Position numbers and translations under genes: made by a program
Shown: positions 34,147 to 46,559 of the stretch, piece by piece
How positions within the stretch are numbered: position 1 is the stretch's first letter
How the letters are laid out: the number at the start of each line of letters is the position of its first letter
NCBI GenBank assembly: GCA_963920575.1
Contig: OY986966.1
Span: 2,004,130 to 2,068,129, forward strand
DNA: 64,000 bases
Reading direction: 5' to 3'
From: Narthecium ossifragum
Taxonomy: Eukaryota; Streptophyta; Magnoliopsida; Dioscoreales; Nartheciaceae
Notes under the pieces: model-generated
Seen by the model: only the letters and a program-made list of their open reading frames with translations
The model's database searches: none
What the model was told of the DNA's origin: nothing

Positions 34147-36376
34147 AGGGTCGTCAGCTGCCCAAAGGCAAGTTTTCGCGCGCCCGAGCTGGGATCTTCC
34201 GATCCCGGGTCCACCTAGCCAGTCTAAACAAGCATTAACACAAACAAGGCCGGTGTGTGCACACGCGGGTGTGAAACAAACCAACAATGCGCAATTTACC
34301 AAATTGCCCTTGCGGTCTACAACGAGCCACAGGGATAGAGGGGCAGGTCCTCACAATGTGCCTCTCAAGCGGGTGCTACATAATAAGAACTGAAGCTTGC
34401 ACCTGCAAAAAGCAGTCTTGGTAGGAGTGAGCGATAAGCTCAGCATAATTCTATGTTACGAGACTCACAAAAAAGGGAACAGTGAAGTCCCAGGTTCCAA
34501 CTCATCTCTAGGGGAACCCCACGTCACGTACACCGTCTACCCCAGGGCACGCACGCTGATGACCTATGATACTGTCAACAGTCAAACATATTAAATCCTA
34601 GATCTTGCTACCCAGCCTCAATCCTAAGGCTAGATCCGTGCTGCCTGAGCCCCCGGATCGGCGATCAACCCATCACCCACGCCTAGCCTAGGAATGCATC
34701 TAGTGCAAACAATTCATGTATGATCATACGCACATATAAGGATTCATGCATGCAATAATATGCCAAGTATTATACAGGACCAGGTGCAGCACATAGCTCG
34801 CCAAGGATAAACATAGCATTGGTTTAGAATAAGCGTATGAAAGGGCGCTCAGGCCTACAACGGGATACAGCCCCAGCTAAACAATTAAATAACCAAAGCA
34901 ACAATTTTAATAATATTTTATTCAAAACTGAGGGCATACTTAAGACCCATTTATTCTACACACCCCAGGGGAGGCGCGACTCCCTTGGTTCAACCACAAG
35001 CCACACATGGGCCCACACAGATAAAGTAACATATATCAAGAATAACATTAAAAATTGTCGATTTATTGAAATCAGACCAACTATACAGCAAACTTCGGAA
35101 AAATCTTATCTTTCAATCTAGCCGTCCAATTGACATGAAACTTGATCTGCCCACTCAACGGCATACCCTGAATCACATATCCAAAAACCGGATCAATTGG
35201 ATAAACGAAGTTATATCAAAACCTATAATTTTGGTAAGAATTCAGATTCTGTAAATGATGCATAAATCCTTCAAAAATAACTCGAATTGAAACCAAACTT
35301 TGCATATCTCTTCCTAAGATCATTAAGATCATTGCAACCAAGAATCAACTTAATAGAATAATTAAAAACCACTTAATTACACTAATTAAGCTAATTGTCA
35401 TGTTTCAGCAACCATTTAATTTACTAGAAATTCTACGTAGCTCCAAAACTCATGAAACCAGTTGCAGTTGAAATCTAACTCATCAATATACAACTTTAAT
35501 GTAGAACAGTAACTGATATCATGTTCACACAGCTTAGAAATCGAGCTTGAGCTCAACTATTCATCGAAGAATAGAACTTCGATAAAATCGGGGAAAAACA
35601 TGCTTAAATCTGATTAAAATCTAAATCAATTCATTCCAAACTCAAGACAGTAATTAAACTACCCTAGGAACATCAATTAGCAAGAAGAAATCAAAGAATT
35701 AAAGGTTCAAACACATATTAACACTTAATCAAGGTCCTAGGTCAAGAACCCTACCTTTGCTAAGCTAATCCTTGGTTAATCCGCCGTCAACCTTGCTAAT
35801 CCACCTCCTCCCTTGTCGCGGGATGCCTCCAAGCCGTCAGGGAAGCTACCGAAGTTCGCTAGCCACTCCCTTGCCCACAGTCGTCGCCGGAGAAGAAGGA
35901 AAAGCATGGAGAGAAAAGCCGGGCGGTGGGAAACAGAGGAAACAAGAGGAAGGAAGGAAGGAGGGGAGGCCCTCACCGAGGAACGCCTCCAAGCTCGCTT
36001 GAGCTGCTTCCCTCTCTCTCGCGCGCGAAGCTCTCCAACGGGGAAGGGATCGCGGGAACAGGGGAAAGAAAAGAAGAAGAAGAGAGGAATGGGTTTATAT
36101 CGGGTTCCGCGCCGACCTGCTACAGTAGCCGACTCGATCACCCTCACGCCCGGGCTCGAGTCCTTCGACCCCAAGCCGACCTAAGGTTCTAACAAGCACA
36201 TACATCAATCAAAAGGGTCGTGTGTGCACAACGCGACTGCGAAACCAACCGTCAAGGCGCAATTTACCAAATTGTCTCTAGGGTCTTCGCGATCAACCTG
36301 ATCGTGAAACAAGGCCAAACGGGCCAGACCCTCGACCTAACGCGGTCGGACCAGGTTGAAGGAACGGGTCCTCACA

Positions 36377-37036
36377 GATTACATATGGCTTATGATGGTT
36401 ATGGAAGGATAGGTGTAAGCTTGTGATGGGGGAGGAAACCCATGGCACTCGCAACCTGTCCTGACTTGCCAGTCAAAGAATACATCGCCTCACTGCAGCA
36501 CACAAGGAAGCATGAAGCGGTGCGCGTCGGAGGAGTGAGAGTACAAACAGATACCTCTTTTCACCCTACAACTTGCATTGTTGATCTAGTAGTTGTTTGC
36601 ATTGATGATGACGAGGTGATCCTTTGGTCAAACGGAGGATGTCATGTGGTTAATTCCACATTGCAGGGGGAGCTTCACACCATCTTTGTTGCTATTAAAG
36701 GAGCTACACAAAGAGACTGCAATCAGTTGCTGATCGAATGTGATTTGCTCTTCGAAATATAGATGATTGAAGGAAACATGCCACTGAATGGCGAGTGCAA
36801 AAGCATAGTGCATGACATCTTGTGAGAGTTACGTGGATTTTCAGAGGTCGCAATCAACTACATCCCTAGAGAAGAGAATACCCATGCCGACTGGCTGTCT
36901 CACCGAGCATATATGTTCTACTCCAATTTGGCTATAGAGGGCGAACACATGGGTATGTACCTATCACCCCTAGTTCCTGACTTGTTGTACCCCTTAAATG
37001 GGTTTCTTAGCCTATGGCTTAACTAATCAAAAAAAA
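36377..37036 (+). pseudogene. Degenerate LINE RNase H end and poly-A tail
   Basis: Fragments of an RNase H-like domain: NSTLQGELHTIFVAIKGAT ... LLIECD, then NYIPREENTHADWLSHRA. Stops interrupt the frame. About 130 bp later comes a short A run (37029-37036) after GGCTTAACTAATC, the usual LINE 3' terminus. This completes the LINE begun at 25100 and cut by LTR units. Confidence 0.78.
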
Positions 37037-37480
37037 ATCATTAGTCCGTGGAAATGGAATCCATATTTTTCAATGCAAGTTGTGTATACAAGGACATTGG
37101 ACTTGAATGTTTAAAAAGACTTATCATCATGATAATTTAATGCTGTTTTTTTCTCTTTGTTTTGTTCATCTGATAACGATTATATCATGCTCAAATGATC
37201 TCAGTTGTCATCATTCAAATGCAGATTACTTCAGAGAATTTGTTTGTTTTTTTGGTCCAAATCTGCGAAAAGTAGTCGTCCAAAGTTAATTTTAATATTT
37301 ATCTATCTCTGTAGTTTCCTACCAACAAATTTTAAAAAATATCATATCAACAGCATGAGTAATAACCATTACTTTAGTAGAAGTATCCCGGTGGAAAGTA
37401 TATTCTCATCCTCAAAGGCTCAATTTTTTATTTAAACAAGCCACCGTTATAAATATTTCGAGCAATTTAATCAAATAATG
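37037..37480. other. AT-rich spacer, nothing recognised
   Basis: No gene or repeat boundary seen. Confidence 0.5.
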
Positions 37481-38700
37481 ATCCGGTCCTCCCAAAAGTG
37501 AGAGGACTCGATCCTCCTCCACCCTTATCATCCTTATATAAAGAGATGGTTATAAATTAACCTTTCGTTGTCCTATGTGAAGTCTACGTGGAGAGGGTTA
37601 TACTACATTGAGCCTACGTGGAGGGGGAGTTAGTGGGAGAGAGATGGGGTTAGTAAGGAGTTATTAGAGAATGTGGGGAGAGAGGGTAGTTACCCTGCCA
37701 TGTTGCCATATGACAGGGGTAGTTACTAGTATATGTATATAGGCGCATATATATATAATGTATGTGTGTGTGTATACACTAGCGGGCCCCGTGCCACCTG
37801 GCACGGTAATCACCCACCCGTTAACTTCCATGTTAACTTCCTTGTTAACCACCCAGCCCTCAACCCCTCATCCACTAACCCCTACTAACTTCCATGTTAA
37901 CTTCCCCTTCATTCCCATTAACCACCTCCCCCACTAACTTTCCCCTCCACGTATGCTCCACGTAGGCTCCACATAGGACTAAGCCTGTCATGTAGGATTC
38001 ACGTAAGACAACCAAATGTTAACTTATAACCATGCTCCTATATAAGGATGATTATACATTTATATATATTATATATTTATAATGTATAATGTATCATTCT
38101 TATATAACATGATGGTTATAAGTTAACCCTTGCATTGTCCTACGTGGATCCTATATGACCGACTTAGACCTACGTGTAGCCTAAGTGGAGGGGAGTTAGT
38201 GGAGGAGGTAGTTAATGAGGATGATGGAGAAGTTGGTGGACGTACGGTTAATGGGGAAGTTAGTGCGTGGTTATCCTGCCAAGTGGTAGGGGGCCCCACT
38301 AGTATATGTATATAATACATATATACATTATACACATATAAAAAACCATACATATATATCATATATAATACATGACATATATATAGACACACATATATAT
38401 ATACACTAGCATGCCCCCGTGCCACCTGGCACGGTAATCATCCACCCTTTAACTTCCATGTTAACTTCATTGTTAACTTCCTTGTTAACCACCCACCCCT
38501 CAACCCCTCCTCCACTAACTCCTACTAACTTCCATGTTAACTTCCCCCTCATCCCCATTAACCACCTCCCCCACTAACTTCCCCTTCCACGTAGGCTTCA
38601 CATAGGACTAAGCCTGCCATGTAGGATCCACGTAAGATAACCAAATGTTAACTTATAACCATGCTCCTATATAAGGATGATATATATTATATACACACAT
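37480..38700. repeat. Alternating inverted MITE-like units
   Basis: Four blocks of 220-290 bp alternate in orientation: about 37500-37740 (+), 37785-38060 (-), 38095-38310 (+), 38400-38690 (-). Each has CTCCTATATAAGGATG (or its complement), GTTAACTTATAACCAT, CCACGTAGG and GTGCCACCTGGCACGG landmarks. TA-rich spacers separate them. This suggests foldback-type elements inserted or duplicated as inverted pairs. Confidence 0.7.
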
Positions 38701-39163
38701 AAAAAAACATACGTATATACATATATATAATATCTATAATACATACATATCATATCTATGACTAGTACTCACCTGTGCCAGTACTCACCTGTGCCACTGG
38801 CACAGTTTTTAGTTATTGTTAATATAAAATTTTAACAAACTCCCTGTAGTTTGTCTGGTTAGACGGCTGTGTTGACCCGTAGGTGGTCTAGGGTTCAAAG
38901 GTTGGTCATAGCTTTTTGTTCACTGCCACCATAAAACATAGTCTGCTTTATATAAAACAAACTTAGAGAATATATATAAAGAAACTTAGGGGATATGAAT
39001 TAATACAGGTTAACCGTTATTGCTCCTTATAAGGTTGATATGTATATATTATATACACACATAAAAAAACATACATATATATATATATATAATATCTATA
39101 ATACATACATATCATATCTATGATACATGACACATATACGACACATACATATATAGACACACA

Positions 39164-39208
<45 letters not shown>

Positions 39209-39830
39209 AGAGAGCGGAGGAGGATCGGTGGGAGACCCGAATCACTACTCTTCGATGAAACAACCTAATGTAAAAATAAAAAAATAAATAAACTCTAGAC
39301 TGAAATGTCAAACTGAGATTTTTTTATTTATTTTGTGTGTGAGTATAGTTCACTCAGAAAGTGAGAGGAGCATAGTTCACTCAGAAAGCAAAATATATAT
39401 AATAAATTAAACTAAGAAAGGAAGAAAGCGAAAAGTTCCCCCTTATCCTCCCACCTAAAGATCCACCGTTTAGAAAGCACGCCACGTGTACACCTCTGGT
39501 CCTTCGACGGCCCCGATCCCCCTGCGCACGTGGGGGAAAGCCGACGGCTCGTGCAGCGCGAGGATAGAGAAAGAAAGCGTTTGCCTTTTCCGCTTTATTG
39601 CCTTTTCGAGTGGGCCCCGCCGGAAGACGTCCTCGCCCCGCTGACGTGGACGCGATGCCGGCCTGTAGAGCGACTCCACCCGCGATAGCCGGTTAAGTGC
39701 GAGTTATAAAACTCTTCGGGTCCTTATTTGAAGAAAAAAATTATCCCAGCAAATACTTGACGGAGACGGGGGAAATTATAAAAAGAGGGCCATTTTGTAA
39801 AATAGCACCCCAAATATCCAAGAATCTAGG
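38701..39830. repeat. AT-rich repeats and upstream region of the Dof gene
   Basis: Includes a SINE-like fragment near 38850-38900 with a box-B-like GGGTTCAAAGG and an (AT)n microsatellite at 39167-39205. A 25-bp direct repeat containing GTTCACTCAGAAAG lies near 39345-39390. GC-richer DNA from 39480 has TATA-like TTATAAA at 39704-39710 and TTATAAAAA near 39777, the probable promoter of the downstream Dof gene. Confidence 0.5.
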
Positions 39831-40090
39831 TTGAAGGCTGTGTGGTCATTTCGGTCCAGGGTGTTGTTTGTCGTATTATTATCCCGAGCGGGATTTAGAG
39901 CCACCCAAACTCGTGGCTGTGGATCGCTCTGGGCCGCTGACTGGGACGCCAGCTGGCACTCACCGGCGAAAGCCGGTCATCTTAAGCTGGGTTTTTACTT
40001 TTTATTCTTGGCTCTCGTCTCGTTGTTTGTTGTTCTGTCTTTCTTTGTTGTGAAGAAGAGAAGAGCGGAGTGGAGAGAGACCAATAGGAT

Positions 40091-43000
40091 ATGCGAGTGG
40101 ATATCTTGGCGGCGGCGGAGGTGGCGGAGATGGGCGATCCTAGGGATCCGGCGATCAAGATCTTCGGGAGGACCATACCTTTGCCTGAAGAAGGAGAAGA
40201 AGGTGGGATTCCGCCGTCGGTGATGGACGCCGCCGGGGAGGATATGGTGAGTACCTCTCTCTCATTCTTTGTTTCTCTCTGCGTGCAAGACCCTAACTTT
40301 AGCCTTTTTTAGAGGGCTTTGGTGAGGGTTTGCCTTTAGTGGATTTCGCTTTGTCCAATTATCTGTGGTTCTTTGTTATTTAGGATTAGTGGTTATTTTC
40401 GTGACTTTTTATTTTGTTTTTTGTGGTGAAGTCTCGGTCTGTTTCCTGATTTTGGAAATTTTCCTTTTTTTGCTTAGTGAATAATGAAACTTTTGGGAGG
40501 AATTTAAGTCACCACCCCCCCGCCCCCCCTTTTTGACGCTTCTTTGGAATTGTTTAAGTAAAACCTTGAGCCCTAATTGGGGAATAAGCAGGTGATTGTT
40601 TTTTTATATTATGGTTTGTTTGTTTGTTTGGGTATTATGGATACAAAGTGGAATGGTAGAATATGAAGAGAAGGTTGGGATCTTATCCGTTGTGTAAATT
40701 GCTTGCGTATTTAGTCTGTTGACTGCGAAGATTTGAAAGGAGGTTTTGGCTGTTGGGATTATTCATGCTAATTAGCTAGGTACTATTCTGTGACTAAATT
40801 TGTTGGAGATATCATGTATTACGGACCTTGAGTATAAAAAAGAAGATATCTTGATGTCTGTAACATAATTTTTTTTCCTTTTGTTCATTTGTCTCGTTTG
40901 GTTATTTAATTAGGATGATTTGATCATCTATAGAATTGTTAGACTGATTGACGGAAAAAGGGGGCTTCCGTTCGCAAAGGTTGATTTTCTACACTATCTT
41001 GGCCATTGGTCTGAAAAAAATGATGGAGGCAAAAAACAAAAATCTTAGCTGGTTTTCTGGCTGATGGAATTTGCTTCTCAAAACATGATAGTTTGTTATT
41101 AGGCTTAACCTGATGGTGTTATATCTCTGAGATATAGATTAAGGATATAGTTATGTAAAGTAAACAATTAATTGAATCAGATGCTAGAAAGAGATTTGGG
41201 TTTAATGCTATGTGTCCCATCATTTGGAAAATTTGGAGCAAGCCCGACATAATTATTTAAGTAAGTGGCTTAGAAAGAAGGAAAGATAAGAAAATCAATC
41301 TATTTGCACTATACATTGCGTCTTCAAGGATGCTATCTTGCAACAGAAATCTGGTTTTTGGATTACATAAGTAATTTAGGAACGAAATAAAATCAGCTTT
41401 GAATCGCAGACATCAAATTCCTTGGTGACCAAAAGAGCTGTGGCTAGGAAAGATCTGTTTTATATATACAGTCTTTTACAAGGCCCAAGCTTAAGCCACT
41501 TACATGAAAACCTTTCAATTCATTTTCTTGACGGCAGTTTATCTTGAATCTGGATTTATATTCTTCATCCTCTATAAACAATTTTCTAGTTTATAAAGAA
41601 AGTTTAGCAGATGGTTTAAACAAAGATTATGAAGTTACTTAAACTTAACTGTTAAGAGTGCCGCTCCAAAATTTTCTTTCCTGGAACCGGTTAATATAGA
41701 CTTCTGAGCGTAGAAGAAATGAGCTTATATGGTTACTTCCTTACAAACATACTTGCCCAAGCTTATTGACATGGTGAGATCATAAACCGCTTAAGATGTG
41801 AATTGTTGATTCAATAAAGCTCTTATCGACCTTGAGATCAGATAATGTCCAGTCTTGGCTAAAACAGTAGCATCAAGACTGTCAAACTAGTGAAGTTCGC
41901 TTCCTTAGGTTGGCATTTTAAGCATCTAAGGCCACATGAAACGTCATGTCATTGCTGTCAGCTTGGGAAGAGTAAGATTTTGGATTTTAAACTTTCCTGT
42001 AGGTGCGATCTGTAAAGCTTGGATATTTTTCATTAAGCAGGAAAGGGATCTTCCAATTAATTCCTGGATTATGGCTATTTTGTTCAGCAAATGCTTTCCT
42101 GATCAAGTGAAACCCTCAGGCTTATGGTTCTGAATCAAGTGTAACAGGGTCGCCATAATTGTTGACACTAGAAGTAGTGTAATATTGGTATGTCAGCGTG
42201 AAAATTGAAGTATGCTTGACCTGTATTAAAAGTCCAAGGTCAGAAAGTTTGTATGCATGCTTGTGTGTTTCCATGCACACCATGACAGATCCACATGTCA
42301 TGATGCTTCATGTGAATATCCTACATCCTGCATTACACGTGCACATGCGGTTGGTGTTTTCTTGAAGGCACAAAGGATATTATTTAAGGTAAATCTGAGA
42401 AAATACACTTAAAGGCTACTTGCTTTTTCTTTAGCTTGTATAAGCTCGTTTTTGAAGAACCCATGTGCTTCCTTCAATGCGTTGAAATATCCTGCAACAA
42501 AAAACTGAAACTAAATTCTCCCTAAATGGTCTACATGTGAAATATGAGCAGAAGAATTACTAAATAGCAAGACTGTTAAATATATACAAGAATTACTAAT
42601 TACTAAAAAGCTGTGCTTGTTAATAAATTGTTTTTATTGTATTAGGAAACCAGCCATAAATAGGAATAATTGCTTTGATTTTAAATGCTGGTACTGATTG
42701 TTTTCAATTTCTTGATTCAGTTGTGTTGGTTTTTCAACAATTAATGAGATTCTTCTCGGATTGCAGGATACATTTAAAGAAATAGCAGACGTTGAAGTCA
42801 AACATCAGGCAGAAGAAGCCGCCTTAGAAGAGCTGGATCAGGGCCATCCAGAGAGTTCTTCTGGTTTGAATAGTGAGAACGAACAAGGCATTCAGGCGTT
42901 CATGCAAGATGATAAAGTGACAAATGCGAAGCATGATGACGATCACACAGAGGCTGAGGCATCTGGCCAAGAGAAGATCCTCAAGAAACCAGATAAGGTT

Positions 43001-44161
43001 CTGCCATGTCCTCGTTGCAATAGTATGGATACCAAGTTTTGTTATTACAACAACTACAACGTCAACCAACCTCGGCACTTCTGTAAGAATTGCCAGAGAT
43101 ATTGGACTGCTGGAGGAACAATGAGAAATGTTCCAGTTGGAGCTGGAAGGCGTAAGAATAAACACTCTAGCTCACACCATCGTCCCATGATGATATTGTC
43201 TGATGGCATGACTACCACTCGACCAGATGCCCCTGATCCTACCCATAATCCATCTCTTCCTGGCGGGCTTGCTGCCCCTATTGGACCTTTAAAGGTAAAT
43301 GGAACTGTTCTAAAGTTTGGACCAGAAGCTCCACTCTCTGAATCCATGGCCTCAGTTCTCAACCTCTGTGAGCAGAAGATAAGGAATAAGTCAAGCTCTG
43401 TTGCTTGCCCTCAAAACTTGGAAGGACCTTCTTGTGCATCGTCTGTTATGGCCTCCAATTGTGTTGGAAGTGAAACTACTGAGACTGCAGTTCCTATGGA
43501 GCCAAATGGCATGCAATGCCATTTTGATGGGGTCACTCCAATACATCCGATGCATTGTTTTCCTGGTCCTCCTTGGGCTTATCCTTGGAATCCAGGATGG
43601 AACAATGCTGCTGCAATGGCAGCAGGTCATTGCACATCGGAGTTGGTTCATGGATCAGGGAATGGCAATCCAAGTGCTGTGCAATGGAACTCACCGCAAT
43701 TAATTGCCGGTCCTGCATTTTGTCCACCTGCCATTCCGTTTCCGTTCATACCGGCTTACTTTTGGGGTTGCATGTCAGGCTGGCCTGGTGGAACATGGAA
43801 TGTACCATGGGCAGGATCTAGCGGTGGTGGACCTTCACCATCATCCTCTACAAGTAACAGTGGTTGTTCAGCCAACGGCTCCCCTGCTTTGGGCAAACAT
43901 TCTAGAGATACAAATTTTCAGGGTGAGGAGAAAACAGAGAAGTCTCTATGGGTTCCCAAGACCTTGAGAATTGATGATCCCGATGAGGCTGCGAAGAGCT
44001 CTATATGGGCCACCTTGGGTATTAAGCCTGATGAAGGTCTTATGTACAAAGCCTTCCGCTCAAAGTCCGATAGCAAAGGTCAAGCCGCGGATGCTGCACA
44101 CGTCTTGCATGCAAATCCCGCAGCATTATCCCGCTCTCGATCATTTCAGGAGAGCTCATAA
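40091..44161 (+). CDS. Cycling Dof factor-like (CDF) transcription factor
   Basis: Two exons: 40091-40246 and 42767-44161, with a 2.52-kb intron. The ATG at 40091 gives 516 residues. The in-frame ATG at 40130 (context GGAGATGG) gives 503 and begins [19 protein letters not shown], matching the family start, so it may be the real one. The Dof zinc finger lies in exon 2 ([18 protein letters not shown] ... [21 protein letters not shown]-x2-C-x21-C-x2-C). The C-terminus has the CDF motifs ([33 protein letters not shown], then a Ser-rich end). In Arabidopsis these regions contact FKF1/GIGANTEA. CDFs repress CONSTANS-type genes and link the clock to flowering and stress. Dof proteins bind AAAG. Confidence 0.92.
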
Positions 44162-44755
44162 GCAGTTAAGTTGTGGGCTGTTTCTGAAAGAGATTTCTAC
44201 TTTCTCGATTGTGAAATGGCTGGTCCTTTGTCAGGATTCGGGAGCTTTTGCTTGTGCTCCAATGCAGTCATCATGTATACACCTGGATAGAAGATAGTTG
44301 GTTTTGACAGAGCTGTTGCTTGCACTTTCTTGGAAGCGCCAGTCAAGATCTCAGTAATTTTGCAGCATTGTTTTCTGTAGATAGCAGAGAGATACACCTT
44401 ATTAGTTAATAGCTGTGTGTTGGAATATAGCTTTTTATCTGCTGCCTATATTCCTCATCGACTGGGTTTCAGCACATACTTTGTTGACAAAGAAAGAAAA
44501 TGCAAATCAGTGCCGATACTGAATCAGTGATACCTCGAAAGGGGAACGTTGGTGCCAAAGGTCTGAATGTCAAAAGATCAGGAAATAATATTTCAGTGTA
44601 ACTTTTGTAGGGGTTCTTCCTGTCTGTGTATTCTGCTCTAAACTTGTTAAAATATGAGCACAGAGGATCTCTAAGATTTGTGTATGTTTCCTTTTACTTG
44701 GACTTGAACCTTTTCTTACTGTCTTAGTCTTTCTGACTATTGTGCAAAGAACAAT

Positions 44756-44790
<35 letters not shown>

Positions 44791-45354
44791 CTGCTCTTCT
44801 TCTGAATCTCGGCAATTTCTATGTTTGATGTGATTTGTTATGCCCTTTGTGATGATCACAGCTGAACCTAAAATGGTTACAACAAAACATTTGAGTGAGA
44901 TTACTGATGTATCTTTCACAGGTTTCATCTTAATTTTGATTCTCGATATGGTTGTAGCATCTGCTAGACAGTCTTGCAATTTAGTTTTGTACAACAGTTT
45001 CAATCTCTATCATGACTATCTGAGGTGATTCAATTCAATAATGTGGGGAACCAAACTTTTTTATTCTACAGGTCCCTAAGTCCGACTCGTTGACCTCATT
45101 AATTTGTTGAAACCATTTGGAAGAATTCTTTTTCTTTTTTGAGAGACAATATTCACCTAACCTCTTTGAAGTCTATAAATTAACTTGTCTAGAATCAATT
45201 AGACATCTCTTAGATGTTGCAAGAATCAAGTTTCCCACAAGTTAGGTTCAAATAGGATAGTCGATTTTTTAAAGCGAATGAACACACGAACGGCAACCTT
45301 TGACTTTAGACGGGAAGCACGGAGGCAATAATAAGGATTAAAGAAGGATTTGTT
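44162..45354. other. 3' flank of the Dof gene
   Basis: 3' UTR candidates and AT-rich DNA with an (AT)n microsatellite at 44758-44789. No further gene seen. Confidence 0.5.
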
Positions 45355-46432
45355 GCTAACTAGGACTCATGGTATTCACTTTTTACACTTTAGGACCCCT
45401 CTCATATTTTTTTGTATAATAGGACCTCATACACGTAAGGAACATGTGTATAAACTAATACACGTATAAACAATAATTATACGTGTACCCATGATACGTG
45501 TATAATTAAAAATTATACGCGTATTAGTTTATACGCATGTTCCTTACAGGCCCGTTTGGCAAGCAGTGTATGAGAGGGATTAAGTGGATAAGTGAATGGG
45601 CGGATTCCGGATTCAGCTGATCCAGATGTTTGGTTTGCAATAGGTCTTGGAATCCGAGATGGATCCGACGATCCTAATTCCGGATTTTAGGGATCGCGGC
45701 ATTCCGTCAGATCGAGCGGAGGCGCGCTATCAATCCCATTCGGTATTTCGAATTTGACATTATTCTAAATGACAGTTTTATCCCCTTGATATTTAAAATG
45801 GTTATATTTATCATAACTTTAAATATACATGTTGAAACTTTATGACATTAGTCTCATTGAAAAGATATCATCGATATCTTCGTTATGAGACCAATATTGA
45901 GTATTTTTGAAAGCAAATATTTAATATAATTTAATTTATAAAATCATTTAATATATTATAACTTAAATTATACCTGAATTTTCAATAATTTCGATCAATC
46001 ATTTTACATGATTAGATGCATTCAAAGAATTAATTTGACCTAAATTTTTAATAATTTCGATCAATCATATCTCATGGATATTATTATTATTATAATAAAA
46101 AAAACATGTCTTAATTTGAACAAAATTTAAAGTTTTATTATTAATTTGAACAAAATTAGCAGATTCAGCTCATCCATAATAGACAAGCCAAACACCAGAA
46201 TCAACAGATTCAGCTCATCCCATACAGCCCAACCAAACAACAGAACCAAAATCCACGGAATCACCAGATTCAGCTCATTCCTCATTCAGCTAATTCCACA
46301 GATTCCTCATTCAGCTAATTCATCAGATTCAGGTTTGCCAAACGGACCCTACGTATATGGAGTCCGATTATGCAAAAAAACATAGAAGAGATCCTGAAGT
46401 GCAAAAGGTGAATATTATGAGTCCTATTTGGC
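45355..46432. mobile_element. Foldback MITE interrupted by a Harbinger-type MITE
   Basis: Left arm 45355 to about 45469 and right arm about 45513-45547 continuing at 46353-46432 are inverted repeats of about 115 bp. The ends read GGACTCATGGTATTCAC and GTGAATATTATGAGTCC. The innermost arms read GTAAGGAACATGTGTATAAA and its near-complement ending GTTCCTTAC. The arm pairing resumes exactly after the inserted element. Without the insertion the foldback is about 270 bp. Confidence 0.85.
45548..46349. mobile_element. PIF/Harbinger-type MITE, copy 2
   Basis: 802 bp, same family as 12031-12827. Ends are AGGCCCGTTTGGCAA and TTTGCCAAACGGACCC, with 3-bp duplications TAC at 45545-45547 and 46350-46352. 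The internal body is nearly identical to copy 1 over several hundred bases. It is inserted in the right arm of the foldback MITE. Confidence 0.87.
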
Positions 46433-46559
46433 AAAAAGTTTGACTAAAGAGCAACGCATAGATGAAGTTTTCTATATTTATTATTTTAAATTATACAGGA
46501 AAAGCTAAAAATTAGATTTTGTTTGTTTGAGTTATAATTAGATGGAAATTACATCAAAG

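Larger units (their letters stand above)
29761..34355 (+). mobile_element. LTR-only unit B, nested in A and split by C
   Basis: Starts TGTCGCGCCCCGACCC and ends GGTCCTCACA. Its flanks are the perfect duplication ATGTG at 29756-29760 and 34356-34360. Its own length without unit C is about 2.41 kb, close to LTR unit 1. It has the shared block TGCACCTGCAAAACGCAGCC at 30120-30139. A purine-rich tract precedes the point where C begins. Confidence 0.85.
29466..36376 (+). mobile_element. LTR-only unit A, split by unit B
   Basis: Starts TGTCACACCCCGACCC and ends GGGTCCTCACA. Flanks are GATTG (29461-29465) and GATTA (36377-36381), a 4-of-5 match to a target duplication. With nested unit B and its duplicated target removed, A is about 2.31 kb. 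It carries the family's TGCACCTGCAAA ... GTAGGAGTGAGCG block at 34392-34430. It sits in the LINE remnant between the zf-RVT and RNase H parts. No protein-coding retrotransposon domain is visible. Confidence 0.78.

Noticed and set aside
36349..36370. miR166-like string TCGGACCAGG
   Set aside because: Matches only the first 10 bases, lies at the end of LTR unit A and has no foldback partner.
38850..38900. Candidate tRNA or second SINE (GGGTTCAAAGG box)
   Set aside because: Only box B is convincing; no duplication or tail seen, so not listed as an independent element.
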